Shown in pieces: positions 1 to 8,077 of a stretch of DNA of 64,000 bases. A program made the position numbers and the translations under genes. Within the stretch, counting starts at the first letter, position 1, and each line of letters begins with the position of its first letter. The stretch comes from an uncultured Bacilli bacterium (lineage in GTDB: Bacteria; Bacillota_I; Bacilli_A; RF39; UBA660): assembly GCA_949505625.1 (NCBI GenBank), contig CATBQD010000001.1:1-64000 (forward strand), in the 5' to 3' direction. The notes beneath the pieces were generated by a model that was not told the origin of the DNA, ran no database searches, and saw nothing but the letters and a program-made list of their open reading frames with translations.

Positions 1-1679
1 ATAATTTGATGACAGGAGTAACAGTAAGTGATAATCATAGTACACCAACAGTGACCACAAGTGGGACATTAAGTGCAGTACCAGGAACATATACGATTAC
101 ATATACAGCAAAAGATGAAGCAGGAAATATAGAAACGAAAACAAGAACAATTACAGTATCAAAATCATATAATACAGATTGTGCATTAACAACAAAAACA
201 ATAGGTGGAAAGACAGTAACAGGATGTTTTAATACAGATACGAGTGGAAATGTAAGATACAAAGGAAGTAGTCCAAATAACTATGTATGCTTTGGAACAG
301 ATGCAGAGAATTGTTCTGGCAAACAACTCTGGAGAATAATAGGAGAAGTAGATGGAAATCTAAAATTAATAAGTACAGAATATTATAGTAGGTCAATTGC
401 ATATGATACAAGCAAGAATAAGAGCTGGACAAGACCAGCGACTTTAAATACAGAGTTACATAGTAATGTATATAATAATACATCATGGATAAATTCAACG
501 ACCCAGAAAGGATGGATGTTAAATAATAGATGGAAATTAGGAGGTAGTGGCTCATCATTTGCAACAGGGGCAATGGAAAAATTTGAAACGGCAGAGAAAA
601 CTGGAGGATACACAACATCAAATTATATAGGATTAATGACAGTAACAGATTTTGCTTATGGTTCGTCTGCTTCCAGCTGTGATGCCAATGCTCGTTTGGA
701 TGATGGTTCTTGTGGAGTTAATAATTGGTTAAATAATAATTATGTTAATGAATGGACAATGACACCATATAGTGGAGATTCAGAAGTGATATGGAATATA
801 AGTCCTAGTGGAGGAGTTGGGAATCTTTTTACAGATGCGACAGTAGGAGCACGTCCAGTAGTAATATTAGATTCCAATATAAAAATAAAGAGTGGAGATG
901 GAACAATAGAAAATCCATATAAATTAATTAAACCAATGAATGGTTCTGAATTAGCTACTAAAGATAATTTACCAAATTTGGCAAATTTAAAAAGATATAG
1001 AGGATCGAATCCAAATAACTGGATATGTTTTGGATCATCAAATATAGCAAATCCAACAGAGTGTGATGATAATCATAAATGGAGAATTATAGGAATAGAT
1101 AATTCAGGAAGGATGAAGATAATGACAAATTATTACTATAGTAATGGAATAGCATGGGATACAAGTAATAGTAATAATTGGGGAAGACCAGCAACATTGA
1201 AGACTGAATTAAATGGATCGTCATTCTATAGTAATAATGCTTATATAGATGCAACACATAGAGGTTATATTGCGAATGCAACGTGGTATACTGGTGGAGA
1301 AAACCCAGCTGGGACATATACAATGCAAGCTTTTATATCAGGAGAAAGGAATAATAGTACAACAGGATATGTAGGATTAATGAGTATGGTAGATTTCGGA
1401 TATGCTGGAAGTAAGTGTGTTACGTCAATTGAATTAAATATGGCAGGAAATGCATGTATGAGTAATAACTGGATAGGATATTCAAATTATCAATGGACAA
1501 TTACAGTTCGTGGCAATCATGCAGAAGGCGTATGGGCCGTATATGAGGACGCTCGTACTTATCCGCCTTTGTCAAGCTGGTCTGCTTATGGAGCACGCCC
1601 AGTTGTATATTTAGATTCTAATGTAAAAATAGTTGGTGGAACAGGAACAAGTTCAAGTCCATATATATTAACAAAGTAG
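1..1679 (+). CDS. Large surface protein, C-terminal part (5' truncated by window)
   Basis: The reading frame is open at the left edge, so the first Met-like codon (about position 6) is not taken as the start. Visible residues 1-50 form the end of an Ig-like domain (GTYTITYTAKDEAGN, as in HYR or DUF5011-type repeats). Two tandem copies of a domain of about 225-235 residues follow, at roughly nt 250-930 and 990-1676. Each begins with a YKGS/YRGS..PNN..CFG motif followed by WRIIG, and ends with GARPVV.LDSN.KI..G.G...PY. The ending resembles DUF6273/FGE-like carbohydrate-binding folds seen in giant gut Firmicutes surface proteins; that family link is tentative. No LPXTG motif or C-terminal membrane helix is visible, so the attachment mode is unknown. 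Probably secreted or cell-surface, possibly adhesive. Confidence 0.75.
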   Translation, partial: NLMTGVTVSDNHSTPTVTTSGTLSAVPGTYTITYTAKDEAGNIETKTRTITVSKSYNTDCALTTKTIGGKTVTGCFNTDTSGNVRYKGSSPNNYVCFGTDAENCSGKQLWRIIGEVDGNLKLISTEYYSRSIAYDTSKNKSWTRPATLNTELHSNVYNNTSWINSTTQKGWMLNNRWKLGGSGSSFATGAMEKFETAEKTGGYTTSNYIGLMTVTDFAYGSSASSCDANARLDDGSCGVNNWLNNNYVNEWTMTPYSGDSEVIWNISPSGGVGNLFTDATVGARPVVILDSNIKIKSGDGTIENPYKLIKPMNGSELATKDNLPNLANLKRYRGSNPNNWICFGSSNIANPTECDDNHKWRIIGIDNSGRMKIMTNYYYSNGIAWDTSNSNNWGRPATLKTELNGSSFYSNNAYIDATHRGYIANATWYTGGENPAGTYTMQAFISGERNNSTTGYVGLMSMVDFGYAGSKCVTSIELNMAGNACMSNNWIGYSNYQWTITVRGNHAEGVWAVYEDARTYPPLSSWSAYGARPVVYLDSNVKIVGGTGTSSSPYILTK

Positions 1680-1702
1680 TAAAAAACTATACTAAATAAT
1701 GT

Positions 1703-1805
1703 CTAACCACAAGAGAAGAAAAGACATATTCAAAAAATCATCTTGTGTTTAGAGCAGCCCTCAATATTTCACTTCATTTCTATTTCTATTCTAATATTGG
1801 GGGCT
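1703..1805 (+). other. Two adjacent large stem-loops downstream of the surface-protein gene
   Basis: Stem-loop 1 pairs 1703-1714 (CTAACCACAAGA) with 1741-1752 (one mismatch). Stem-loop 2 pairs 1756-1768 with 1793-1805: 13 bp, one G-U pair, and a 24-nt pyrimidine-rich loop. Neither is followed by a T tract, so they are not simple terminators; a real terminator follows at 1820. They could be a 3' UTR structure, a small RNA or a recombination site. Confidence 0.5.
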
Positions 1806-1819
1806 ACTTATATAGATTT

Positions 1820-1853
1820 AAAAAAGAATGACTATAATAAATCATTCTTTTTT
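1820..1853. terminator. Bidirectional intrinsic terminator
   Basis: A perfect 12-bp stem, AAAAAAGAATGA (1820-1831) with TCATTCTTTTTT (1842-1853), is A/T-flanked on both sides. It serves the surface-protein gene on the plus strand and the convergent ybaK-like gene on the minus strand. Confidence 0.85.
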
Positions 1854-2316
1854 ACACTTTTGTAACATCTACCCATTCAATCATTTTGCTCAGTTGTTCC
1901 AATTCTTCTATAGAAAGAGCAATAGCAGAATGCGAATTTCCACAAGCTGGATAAACAATATCATGATCTTTTAATGAAATATCTAAATAAACAGGAAGAC
2001 TATTTTTTAATCCAAATGGACAAATTCCACCTACTGCATGACCAGTAAATTCTAAAGCTTCATCTGGAGAAAGCATTCTAGCTTTTCTACCGAATGTTTG
2101 TTTAAATTTTGCGTTATCAATTTTTCTAGTACCAGCTACGACGATTAATAAGCAACTATCATCAGCTTTAAATGTTAATGTTTTAGCAATCTTATCTGGT
2201 TCAACATGTAATGCATTAGCAGCCTCTAAAACAGTTGCAGTTTTTTCTTCTAATACAATAATTTTATCTTTATAACCAATTTTTTCAAATTCATTTGTTA
2301 CTTCTAATAATCCCAT
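1852..2316 (-). CDS. YbaK/EbsC-type aminoacyl-tRNA deacylase
   Basis: The 154-residue protein has the size and pattern of the YbaK/EbsC/ProX editing family, which hydrolyses mischarged Cys-tRNA(Pro) in trans. Supporting motifs are KIAKTLTFKAD near the N-terminal third, the GGICPFGLK loop and the late CGNSHSAIAL segment around the substrate pocket. The start Met is preceded by a strong AGGAGGT site. It is a single-gene unit convergent with the surface-protein gene and ends in their shared terminator. The exact tRNA specificity cannot be read from sequence; Cys-tRNA(Pro) is the usual assignment. Confidence 0.88.
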   Translation of the reverse strand: MGLLEVTNEFEKIGYKDKIIVLEEKTATVLEAANALHVEPDKIAKTLTFKADDSCLLIVVAGTRKIDNAKFKQTFGRKARMLSPDEALEFTGHAVGGICPFGLKNSLPVYLDISLKDHDIVYPACGNSHSAIALSIEELEQLSKMIEWVDVTKV

Positions 2317-2484
2317 AAGAAACCTCCTATCTTTTTATTTTAGCACACTTATTTATTATTGAAATTGTTTTTCTTATCATAATTGTAAAATAATTGCCGA
2401 ATTTTCTTTAAACTCTAGGATTTCTTTTATGAACGAAATAAAACTCGAGAGAACTTTTAAAATTTAATAAAAGGTATCAGAATA

Positions 2485-2513
2485 TTGACACAACAAAATC
2501 CTTTTTATATAAT
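2485..2513 (+). promoter_or_regulatory. Consensus sigma-A promoter
   Basis: Perfect -35 TTGACA (2485-2490) and -10 TATAAT (2508-2513) with a 17-nt spacer, 21 nt upstream of the start of the next gene. It probably drives the orf-engB-orf group. Confidence 0.9.
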
Positions 2514-2534
2514 AGAACCCATGGAAGTGATATA

Positions 2535-3008
2535 ATGAGCTATCAAGAGATCTTATATGAAAATGAAAATCAATATAATAAAATAGAGGCAGATATGTTT
2601 GGAAAAATAGTAGATACTTTTCAAAAAGATAGTGAACTTGATGTTCAGTCGATCATTTGTAAAAGTGGGATTTCTTTAAGTGATAAAGAGGGATCCTTTT
2701 GGGCATTGCATACTTATTTATTGAATCATCCTAGTTATGAAATGCAGCTATTTTTTGAATTACTAGATCAATTTCATTTTAATTTTAAAAAAGGATTGTG
2801 TTCTTATATTCGAACATTAGCATCTCATACGATGAATACAATTCCTGATTATATTTATGAAGCTCTGTTAAGAATTCCAATAATAGATGAAATAGAGTGC
2901 CAAAAAGGAAGAATTACAATTTACAGTGATAAATTAGGAAGATATGATTTTACATCAATCGAAACTTTGACAAAAAAAACCATCACATGTTATAATAAAG
3001 TAACTTGA
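2535..3008 (+). CDS. Conserved-looking hypothetical protein, 157 aa
   Basis: Not recognised. A soluble, mostly alpha-helical protein without signal peptide or membrane segment. The N-terminal half is acidic (YENENQYNKIEADMFG) and the centre is rich in aromatic residues (LFFELLDQFHFNFKK). The start follows a GGAAGTGAT ribosome site behind a perfect promoter, so expression is likely strong. It lies 25 nt upstream of engB and is likely co-transcribed with it. It ends with a TGA codon, one piece of evidence that TGA is a stop here. No catalytic motif is evident. Confidence 0.7.
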   Translation: MSYQEILYENENQYNKIEADMFGKIVDTFQKDSELDVQSIICKSGISLSDKEGSFWALHTYLLNHPSYEMQLFFELLDQFHFNFKKGLCSYIRTLASHTMNTIPDYIYEALLRIPIIDEIECQKGRITIYSDKLGRYDFTSIETLTKKTITCYNKVT

Positions 3009-3033
3009 TTGTTTTGTAGAAAGGATGTAATTT

Positions 3034-3615
3034 ATGAAAGTAAACTCTGTGAATTTAGTCATTAGTGCAGTAAGAAGAAGTCAATATCCAACAGATGAGA
3101 AACCAGAATTTTTATTAGTAGGAAGGTCAAATGTTGGAAAAAGTAGTTTTATAAATACCATTATTCATAGGAAAAATTATGCAAGAACTTCAGCCACGCC
3201 AGGAAAGACGCAAACAATCAACTTTTATTTAGTAAATGATGAATTCTATTTGGTAGATGCTCCAGGATATGGATATGCAGCCTTAAATAAAGCCAAACAA
3301 AAGAAATTTGGATTAATGATGGAAGATTATTTGAAAAATAGACCAAATTTAAAACAAGTATTTATGTTAGTAGATTTTCGTCATAAACCAACTAGTGATG
3401 ATATTATGATGTATAATTTTTTAAAATACTATAAACTCCCAGTAACCATTGTAGCAACTAAAATTGATAAAGTAGGAATTACACTGCATCAACGTCAAAG
3501 AAGTGCGATTTTAGATGAATTAGAACTTGTTGTAGGGGATGATTTTGTATTATTTTCTAGTGTAACAAAAGAAGGATCTGAAGAAATCAGTGAAAAAATA
3601 AGTAGAACAATTTAA
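3034..3615 (+). CDS. engB: Ribosome biogenesis GTPase EngB (YsxC/YihA)
   Basis: A 193-residue TrmE-Era-EngA-EngB GTPase required for late 50S ribosomal subunit assembly. G1 is GRSNVGKSS (residues 30-38), G2 lies in the ATPGKTQ segment, G3 is DAPGYG (75-80), G4 is TKID (142-145) and G5 is the SSVTKEG segment near the C-terminus. Length is typical of the family. The start has an AAAGGATG site. It is followed by an unrecognised gene and then by der, a second 50S assembly GTPase, so this is a ribosome-assembly neighbourhood. Confidence 0.95.
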   Translation: MKVNSVNLVISAVRRSQYPTDEKPEFLLVGRSNVGKSSFINTIIHRKNYARTSATPGKTQTINFYLVNDEFYLVDAPGYGYAALNKAKQKKFGLMMEDYLKNRPNLKQVFMLVDFRHKPTSDDIMMYNFLKYYKLPVTIVATKIDKVGITLHQRQRSAILDELELVVGDDFVLFSSVTKEGSEEISEKISRTI

Positions 3616-3662
3616 TGTTTACCACGCAGCTATTCTTTTCATATAATACTTTAGGTGATAAA

Positions 3663-4166
3663 ATGAAAGTATTAAAAAAAGATGGAAAAAACGTGGTTAT
3701 TTTTTTGCCATCATTTAATATCTTTTTAGATAGATTAAAAAAAGATGAATTAGAAGACTATTTTAGAGCACTTTTTTTAAAGTTAGAAGAACGCTATGGA
3801 ATTGATCAAAGTGGATTTTATCAAATCTATGTTTATAAAGATATTTATTATGGAGTAGTTTTAGAAATAGAGGAAGAAGAAATACCATATTTAGATTATT
3901 TGGATAATGAAGTAGAAATGAATATTCATATTCCAAAAGAAACTATCTTTATGTACCAACTAGAAGATATTTTAGCTTTAGATTTGGATACTTTAAAAGC
4001 ATCTGATCTTTATTTTTATCAAAATAAGTTTTATATAGAGCTTAAAAAAGAAATTTCCAAAAAGAATTATTTTCAATTACTAGAATATGGAGAATTAATT
4101 TATGGTGATAAAACAAAAAAAATTCAGAAATTAGGAAAGTTATTCCATAGTATATTTTGTGAATAA
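3663..4166 (+). CDS. Hypothetical acidic protein, 167 aa
   Basis: Not recognised. I place the start at the ATG at 3663 because it has an AGGTGAT ribosome site. The longer frame from 3615 overlaps the engB stop and has no ribosome site. The protein is rich in Glu, Asp, Tyr and Phe, with an EEEEIPYLDYLDNE stretch and no membrane segment. Overall character (acidic, about 170 aa, two halves with alternating beta/alpha patterns) would suit an adaptor-type protein, but there is no motif to support that. It lies between engB and der, 47 nt after engB. Confidence 0.6.
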   Translation: MKVLKKDGKNVVIFLPSFNIFLDRLKKDELEDYFRALFLKLEERYGIDQSGFYQIYVYKDIYYGVVLEIEEEEIPYLDYLDNEVEMNIHIPKETIFMYQLEDILALDLDTLKASDLYFYQNKFYIELKKEISKKNYFQLLEYGELIYGDKTKKIQKLGKLFHSIFCE

Positions 4167-4184
4167 ATAAATGTATGTTATAAT
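4157..4184 (+). promoter_or_regulatory. Promoter of der with extended -10
   Basis: TTGTGA (4157-4162), a 16-nt spacer, and TATAAT (4179-4184) preceded by TGT, an extended -10. It overlaps the end of the upstream gene and precedes a GTGAGGTGA ribosome site. Confidence 0.65.
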
Positions 4185-4204
4185 GTAGCAAGTGAGGTGA
4201 GACT

Positions 4205-5524
4205 ATGAGAAAACCAGTTGTAGCACTATTAGGTAGACCAAATGTAGGGAAATCAACTATCTTTAATCGGTTGGTTGGAAAAAAGATTTCTATAATAGAA
4301 GATACTCCTGGAATTACCAGAGATCGTATTTATGGAACTGTAAATCATAATAATACAAGTTTTCATTTAATTGATACAGGTGGAATTGATATAGAAGCAG
4401 AAGGTTTTAATACTGATATAAAAGCCCAAGCAGAACTTGCAATCGAAGAAGCTGATATAATTTTATTTGTAGTAGATGGAAAAGAAGGTCTTACTTCTAA
4501 TGATCTAGTTGTACGAGACATGCTAAGAAAATCAAAAAAAACAGTTTATGTAGTAATCAATAAAACTGATAGCAAATTTTATAAAGATCATGAATTTGAC
4601 TTTTATGAACTTGGATTTGAAAATTATTTTCCAATAAGTGGAGAACAGAATTTAGGAATTTATGATCTATTAGAAGAAATCACAAAAGACTTTCATACAG
4701 TGGAAGAAGAAATTAATGAAAAAGCGATTCACTTTTCAGTAATCGGAAGGCCGAACGTAGGAAAAAGCAGCTTAGTAAATGCGTTACTAAATGAAGAGAG
4801 AGTCATTGTTTCTAATGTGGCAGGAACAACGAGAGATGCAATCGATACACCTTTTACTTATCATGGCGAAGAATTTGTCGTAATTGATACAGCAGGAATG
4901 AGGAAAAAAGGAAAAGTATATGAAAGCGTAGAAAAGTATAGTTTACTTCGATCTATGAAAGCAATTGATCGCTCTGATGTTTGTTTGATTGTATTAGATG
5001 CAAGTACAGGTATTATTGAACACGATAAACATATTGCAGGATATGCATTAGAAGCAGGAAAAGCTGTAATCTTAGTCGTTAATAAATGGGATACGATAGA
5101 AGATAAAGATACTGCTATGAAGAACTTTACAAAAGAGCTTAGAAGTGAATTTCAGTTTATGACATATGCACCAATTGTATTTTTGTCAGCACTTACAAAA
5201 AAAAGAATTCATACTTTAATGCCGGAAATTAAACGAGTATATGAGAACAGTAAACGAGAAATAAAGACCAATTTATTAAATGATGTTATTAATGATGCGT
5301 ATGCTTTGAACTTACCTCCATCTTATAAGGGGAAACGTTTAAAGATTTACTTTAGTCATCAGGCAAATACTTGTCCACCAACATTTAATATTCAAGTAAA
5401 TAATAAAGGCCTTGTTCACTTTTCTTATGAAAGATATTTAGAAAATAAGATTAGAGAGTCGTTTGATTTTGAAGGAACTCCAATTGTAATTCAATTTAAA
5501 AATAAAGGAGAACAAGAAATATAA
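4205..5524 (+). CDS. der: Ribosome assembly GTPase Der (EngA)
   Basis: A tandem-GTPase protein of 439 aa, the family's usual length. The first G domain has GRPNVGKST near residue 10 and DTGGID as G3. The second has GRPNVGKSS near residue 180, DTAGMRKKG as G3 and NKWD as G4. The C-terminal KH-like domain (KIYFSHQANTCPPTF region) completes the architecture. Der acts in 50S subunit maturation in the cytoplasm. It has its own extended -10 promoter. Confidence 0.97.
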   Translation: MRKPVVALLGRPNVGKSTIFNRLVGKKISIIEDTPGITRDRIYGTVNHNNTSFHLIDTGGIDIEAEGFNTDIKAQAELAIEEADIILFVVDGKEGLTSNDLVVRDMLRKSKKTVYVVINKTDSKFYKDHEFDFYELGFENYFPISGEQNLGIYDLLEEITKDFHTVEEEINEKAIHFSVIGRPNVGKSSLVNALLNEERVIVSNVAGTTRDAIDTPFTYHGEEFVVIDTAGMRKKGKVYESVEKYSLLRSMKAIDRSDVCLIVLDASTGIIEHDKHIAGYALEAGKAVILVVNKWDTIEDKDTAMKNFTKELRSEFQFMTYAPIVFLSALTKKRIHTLMPEIKRVYENSKREIKTNLLNDVINDAYALNLPPSYKGKRLKIYFSHQANTCPPTFNIQVNNKGLVHFSYERYLENKIRESFDFEGTPIVIQFKNKGEQEI

Positions 5525-5548
5525 AAACGCCAATTAGGTGCTTTTTTT
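5523..5548. terminator. Weak terminator between der and a convergent gene
   Basis: A short hairpin (CGCC/GGTG with flanking A/T pairs and one A-C mismatch) followed by a T7 tract on the plus strand, starting at the der stop codon. Confidence 0.5.
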
Positions 5549-6154
5549 ATGAATAAATAAGTATAAAATAGAATTTTTATAAGAACGATATTTTAGTTTT
5601 AGCATATTTGAATTCCATTTTCTACGATAAATTTTTTCTAAAACTTCTGGAAGAGAATCCGTTATTGTAAGTGGGGAAGTCTCACTATTAAAAATTAGTT
5701 CTTGTACATTTTCTTTATAATAACTATCGATTTTTTCAGATAGATTCCAATTATACTTTTGGATAATTGGCAAAAAGTCTTTTGCTTTTGATATTGGCAT
5801 TGTAATTAATGGCTTAGTTGTTTCTAAAAAATCAAAACTTCTTTCTACTAATAAGATTCCTTCTTTTCTTTTTTGATATTTTGGTTTGATATATAAGGTG
5901 CATATTTTTTTCTCATGAGCATCTTTTTTTAAATTTGCGACTCCAATAATTTTTCCATTTTTAATTGCCAAAACAATATCTCTAGTTCCATTAAAGAGCC
6001 CAGGAACAAATTTCTCTAAAAACCATGTTTCATATCCTGGGTAATCGGTTTTAGCGGGCAATGTAATCTCTAATACTTCTATTAATAAGCGATTGATGAA
6101 TTCTTGTGGGAGACCTTTTTTAATGAGATTAGAAAAATAAACATAGTTTGTCAT
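5534..6154 (-). CDS. GNAT-family N-acetyltransferase
   Basis: A 206-residue protein with a GNAT-like core. The segment IVLAIKNGKIIGVANLK is the usual beta2-beta3 hairpin, followed by KKICTLYIKPKYQKRKEG, which fits beta4 and the acetyl-CoA loop (divergent Q/R-x-x-G-x-G/A). The C-terminal third is basic and lacks clear family features. Substrate unknown. It is a stand-alone gene convergent with der and divergent from the sporulation pair. Other acyltransferase subfamilies are possible. Confidence 0.65.
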   Translation of the reverse strand: MTNYVYFSNLIKKGLPQEFINRLLIEVLEITLPAKTDYPGYETWFLEKFVPGLFNGTRDIVLAIKNGKIIGVANLKKDAHEKKICTLYIKPKYQKRKEGILLVERSFDFLETTKPLITMPISKAKDFLPIIQKYNWNLSEKIDSYYKENVQELIFNSETSPLTITDSLPEVLEKIYRRKWNSNMLKLKYRSYKNSILYLFIHKKST

Positions 6155-6244
6155 ATAATCACCATTTTTAGTATAACAAAAACTTTTTTCTCTTACAAGG
6201 AACCAAAAACTAAAATTATCATATTTTAACGTAGGAGGTATATT

Positions 6245-6490
6245 ATGTTTAACTTTTCAGATAACTTTTTTAATAAAATTGAGAAAAAAACAAATGTTGG
6301 GAAAGATACCATCTTAGAACTCGCTAGTAAATTGCAACAAGGTGATATGAAAGATGAAGGAACATTAAGAGAGATTATAAGAGAATTAGGAAAAATGACA
6401 GGAAAAGAAGTTAGCAAAGAAAAAGAAGATAAAATTATCTCAGCTGTAGTAAATGATAAAGTACCAAAAGATTTAGATAAATTTGTATAG
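6245..6490 (+). CDS. spoVIF: Stage VI sporulation protein F-like (SpoVIF)
   Basis: An 81-residue protein matching the small SpoVIF family: NFFNKIEKKTNVGKD at the N-terminus, a helical LQQGDMKDEGTLREII centre, and the family-typical end SKEKEDKIISAVVNDK followed by VPKDLD. In Bacillus, SpoVIF acts late in the mother cell in spore coat maturation. A strong TAGGAGGTAT ribosome site precedes the ATG. It lies directly upstream of spoIVA, consistent with a spore-coat pair. Confidence 0.85.
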   Translation: MFNFSDNFFNKIEKKTNVGKDTILELASKLQQGDMKDEGTLREIIRELGKMTGKEVSKEKEDKIISAVVNDKVPKDLDKFV

Positions 6491-6572
6491 TCTGATACTT
6501 TTTTTCTTATTTTGTTCTAACTATAAAAAACAACTCATATAGTTTAAATGAATTAAGGAAAGTAGGGAATAT

Positions 6573-8048
6573 ATGGAAAAAATAGATATTATTAAAAGTA
6601 TTACTGAACGAACAGGTGGAGATATCTATCTTGGAGTAGTAGGAGCAGTACGAACTGGAAAATCAACATTCATCAAAAAGGTAATTGAAAATTTAGTTGT
6701 TCCAAATATTGAAGATGAATATGAAAGAAAGCGTGCTCTAGATGAGATTCCACAAAGTGCTCAAGGAAAAACCATTATGACAACAGAACCGAAATTTGTA
6801 CCTAGCAATGCGGCATCTATAAAAATAGATGATTTTACAGCAAATATTAGATTGGTTGATTGTGTCGGATATGTTATTCCTGGTGCCAAAGGTTATGAAG
6901 ATGAGAACGGACCAAGACTAGTGAAGAGTCCGTGGTATGATGAACCGATTCCGTTTGTAGAAGCAGCTGAGATAGGAACTGAAAAAGTTATTCGAGATCA
7001 TTCTAGTATTGGAGTAGTGGTGACAACTGATGGCTCTATAGGAGAGATTAGCAGAACTAACTATATAGAGGCAGAAGAAAGAGTTGTTAGTGAGTTAAAA
7101 GAAATAGGAAAGCCTTTTATTGTTCTTCTAAATTCTACTCATCCAATGCTTCCTGAAACTGAGAGAATGGCCGAGAAATTACATGAAAGTTATGGAGTAC
7201 CTGTCATGCCTATTAGTATTGAAAATATGACAGAAAGGGATATTTATTCCATTTTAAGAGAAGCTTTATATGAATTTCCGGTACTAGAAGTCAAGGTAGA
7301 TATGCCAGAATGGATTGCTCTTTTATCTCCAAGTAATTGGTTAAAGAAAATATATATAGAAAAAATTAGAGAAAGTGTAGTAGAGATTGATAAATTAAGA
7401 GACATTGATACAATCACAGGACATTTTGGTGATTCGGAATATATCAGTAAAGCTTATTTATCAAATGTAGATACAGCAACAGGAGAAGTTACTATTACAT
7501 TAGAAGCACCATCCAACTTATATGATCAAGTATTAAAAGATATTATTGGAATTGATATTACTAGTAAAGCTCAACTTTTAAATCTATTCCAAGAATACAA
7601 TGAGGCAAAATTAGAATATGATCAAATTAAAGTAGCTTTAAAAACAGTAAAAACAACAGGATATGGTGTAGCTTGCCCAACACTCACTGACATGAAATTA
7701 GATACGCCTGAAATTATTAAACAAGGAAGTCGATATGGAATTAAATTAAAAGCAGTTGCTCCTTCTATTCATATGATTCGAATTGATGTAGAATCGACAT
7801 TTGAACCAATCATAGGCTCTGAACTTCAAAGTAAAGAATTAATTGATTACTTAATGAGGGATTATGATACAAATCCAGATAATATTTGGAAAAGTGAAAT
7901 ATTTGGAAGAAGTTTGGATGTGATTGTGAAAGAAGGTATCCAAGCAAAACTATCTTTAATGCCAGAAAATGTAAGATATAAGCTTCAACAGACTTTAACC
8001 AAATTAGTAAATAAAGGATCAGGAAATTTATTTGCAATTGTATTATAA
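6573..8048 (+). CDS. spoIVA: Spore morphogenetic ATPase SpoIVA
   Basis: At 491 aa this nearly equals the usual 492. The N-terminal TRAFAC-type ATPase domain carries Walker A GAVRTGKST (residues 24-32), the characteristic QGKTIMTTEPKFVPSNAA segment, and VDCVGYVIPGAKGYEDENGP as switch/Walker B region. The C-terminal domain carries the polymer-forming and membrane-anchoring portion. SpoIVA polymerises on the forespore surface as coat basement layer. The ribosome site is AAGGAAAG. Clear evidence that this organism forms endospores. Confidence 0.97.
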   Translation: MEKIDIIKSITERTGGDIYLGVVGAVRTGKSTFIKKVIENLVVPNIEDEYERKRALDEIPQSAQGKTIMTTEPKFVPSNAASIKIDDFTANIRLVDCVGYVIPGAKGYEDENGPRLVKSPWYDEPIPFVEAAEIGTEKVIRDHSSIGVVVTTDGSIGEISRTNYIEAEERVVSELKEIGKPFIVLLNSTHPMLPETERMAEKLHESYGVPVMPISIENMTERDIYSILREALYEFPVLEVKVDMPEWIALLSPSNWLKKIYIEKIRESVVEIDKLRDIDTITGHFGDSEYISKAYLSNVDTATGEVTITLEAPSNLYDQVLKDIIGIDITSKAQLLNLFQEYNEAKLEYDQIKVALKTVKTTGYGVACPTLTDMKLDTPEIIKQGSRYGIKLKAVAPSIHMIRIDVESTFEPIIGSELQSKELIDYLMRDYDTNPDNIWKSEIFGRSLDVIVKEGIQAKLSLMPENVRYKLQQTLTKLVNKGSGNLFAIVL

Positions 8049-8077
8049 AAAAGCTGAGATAATCAGCTTTTCTTTTG
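8047..8077. terminator. Bidirectional terminator after spoIVA
   Basis: The 9-bp stem AAAAGCTGA/TCAGCTTTT (8049-8057 with 8063-8071) is flanked by A and T runs. It overlaps the end of the convergent coiled-coil gene and serves both strands. Confidence 0.85.

Noticed and set aside
3615-3662. Longer start for the gene after engB
   Set aside because: It overlaps the engB stop and lacks a ribosome site, while the ATG at 3663 has AGGTGAT.
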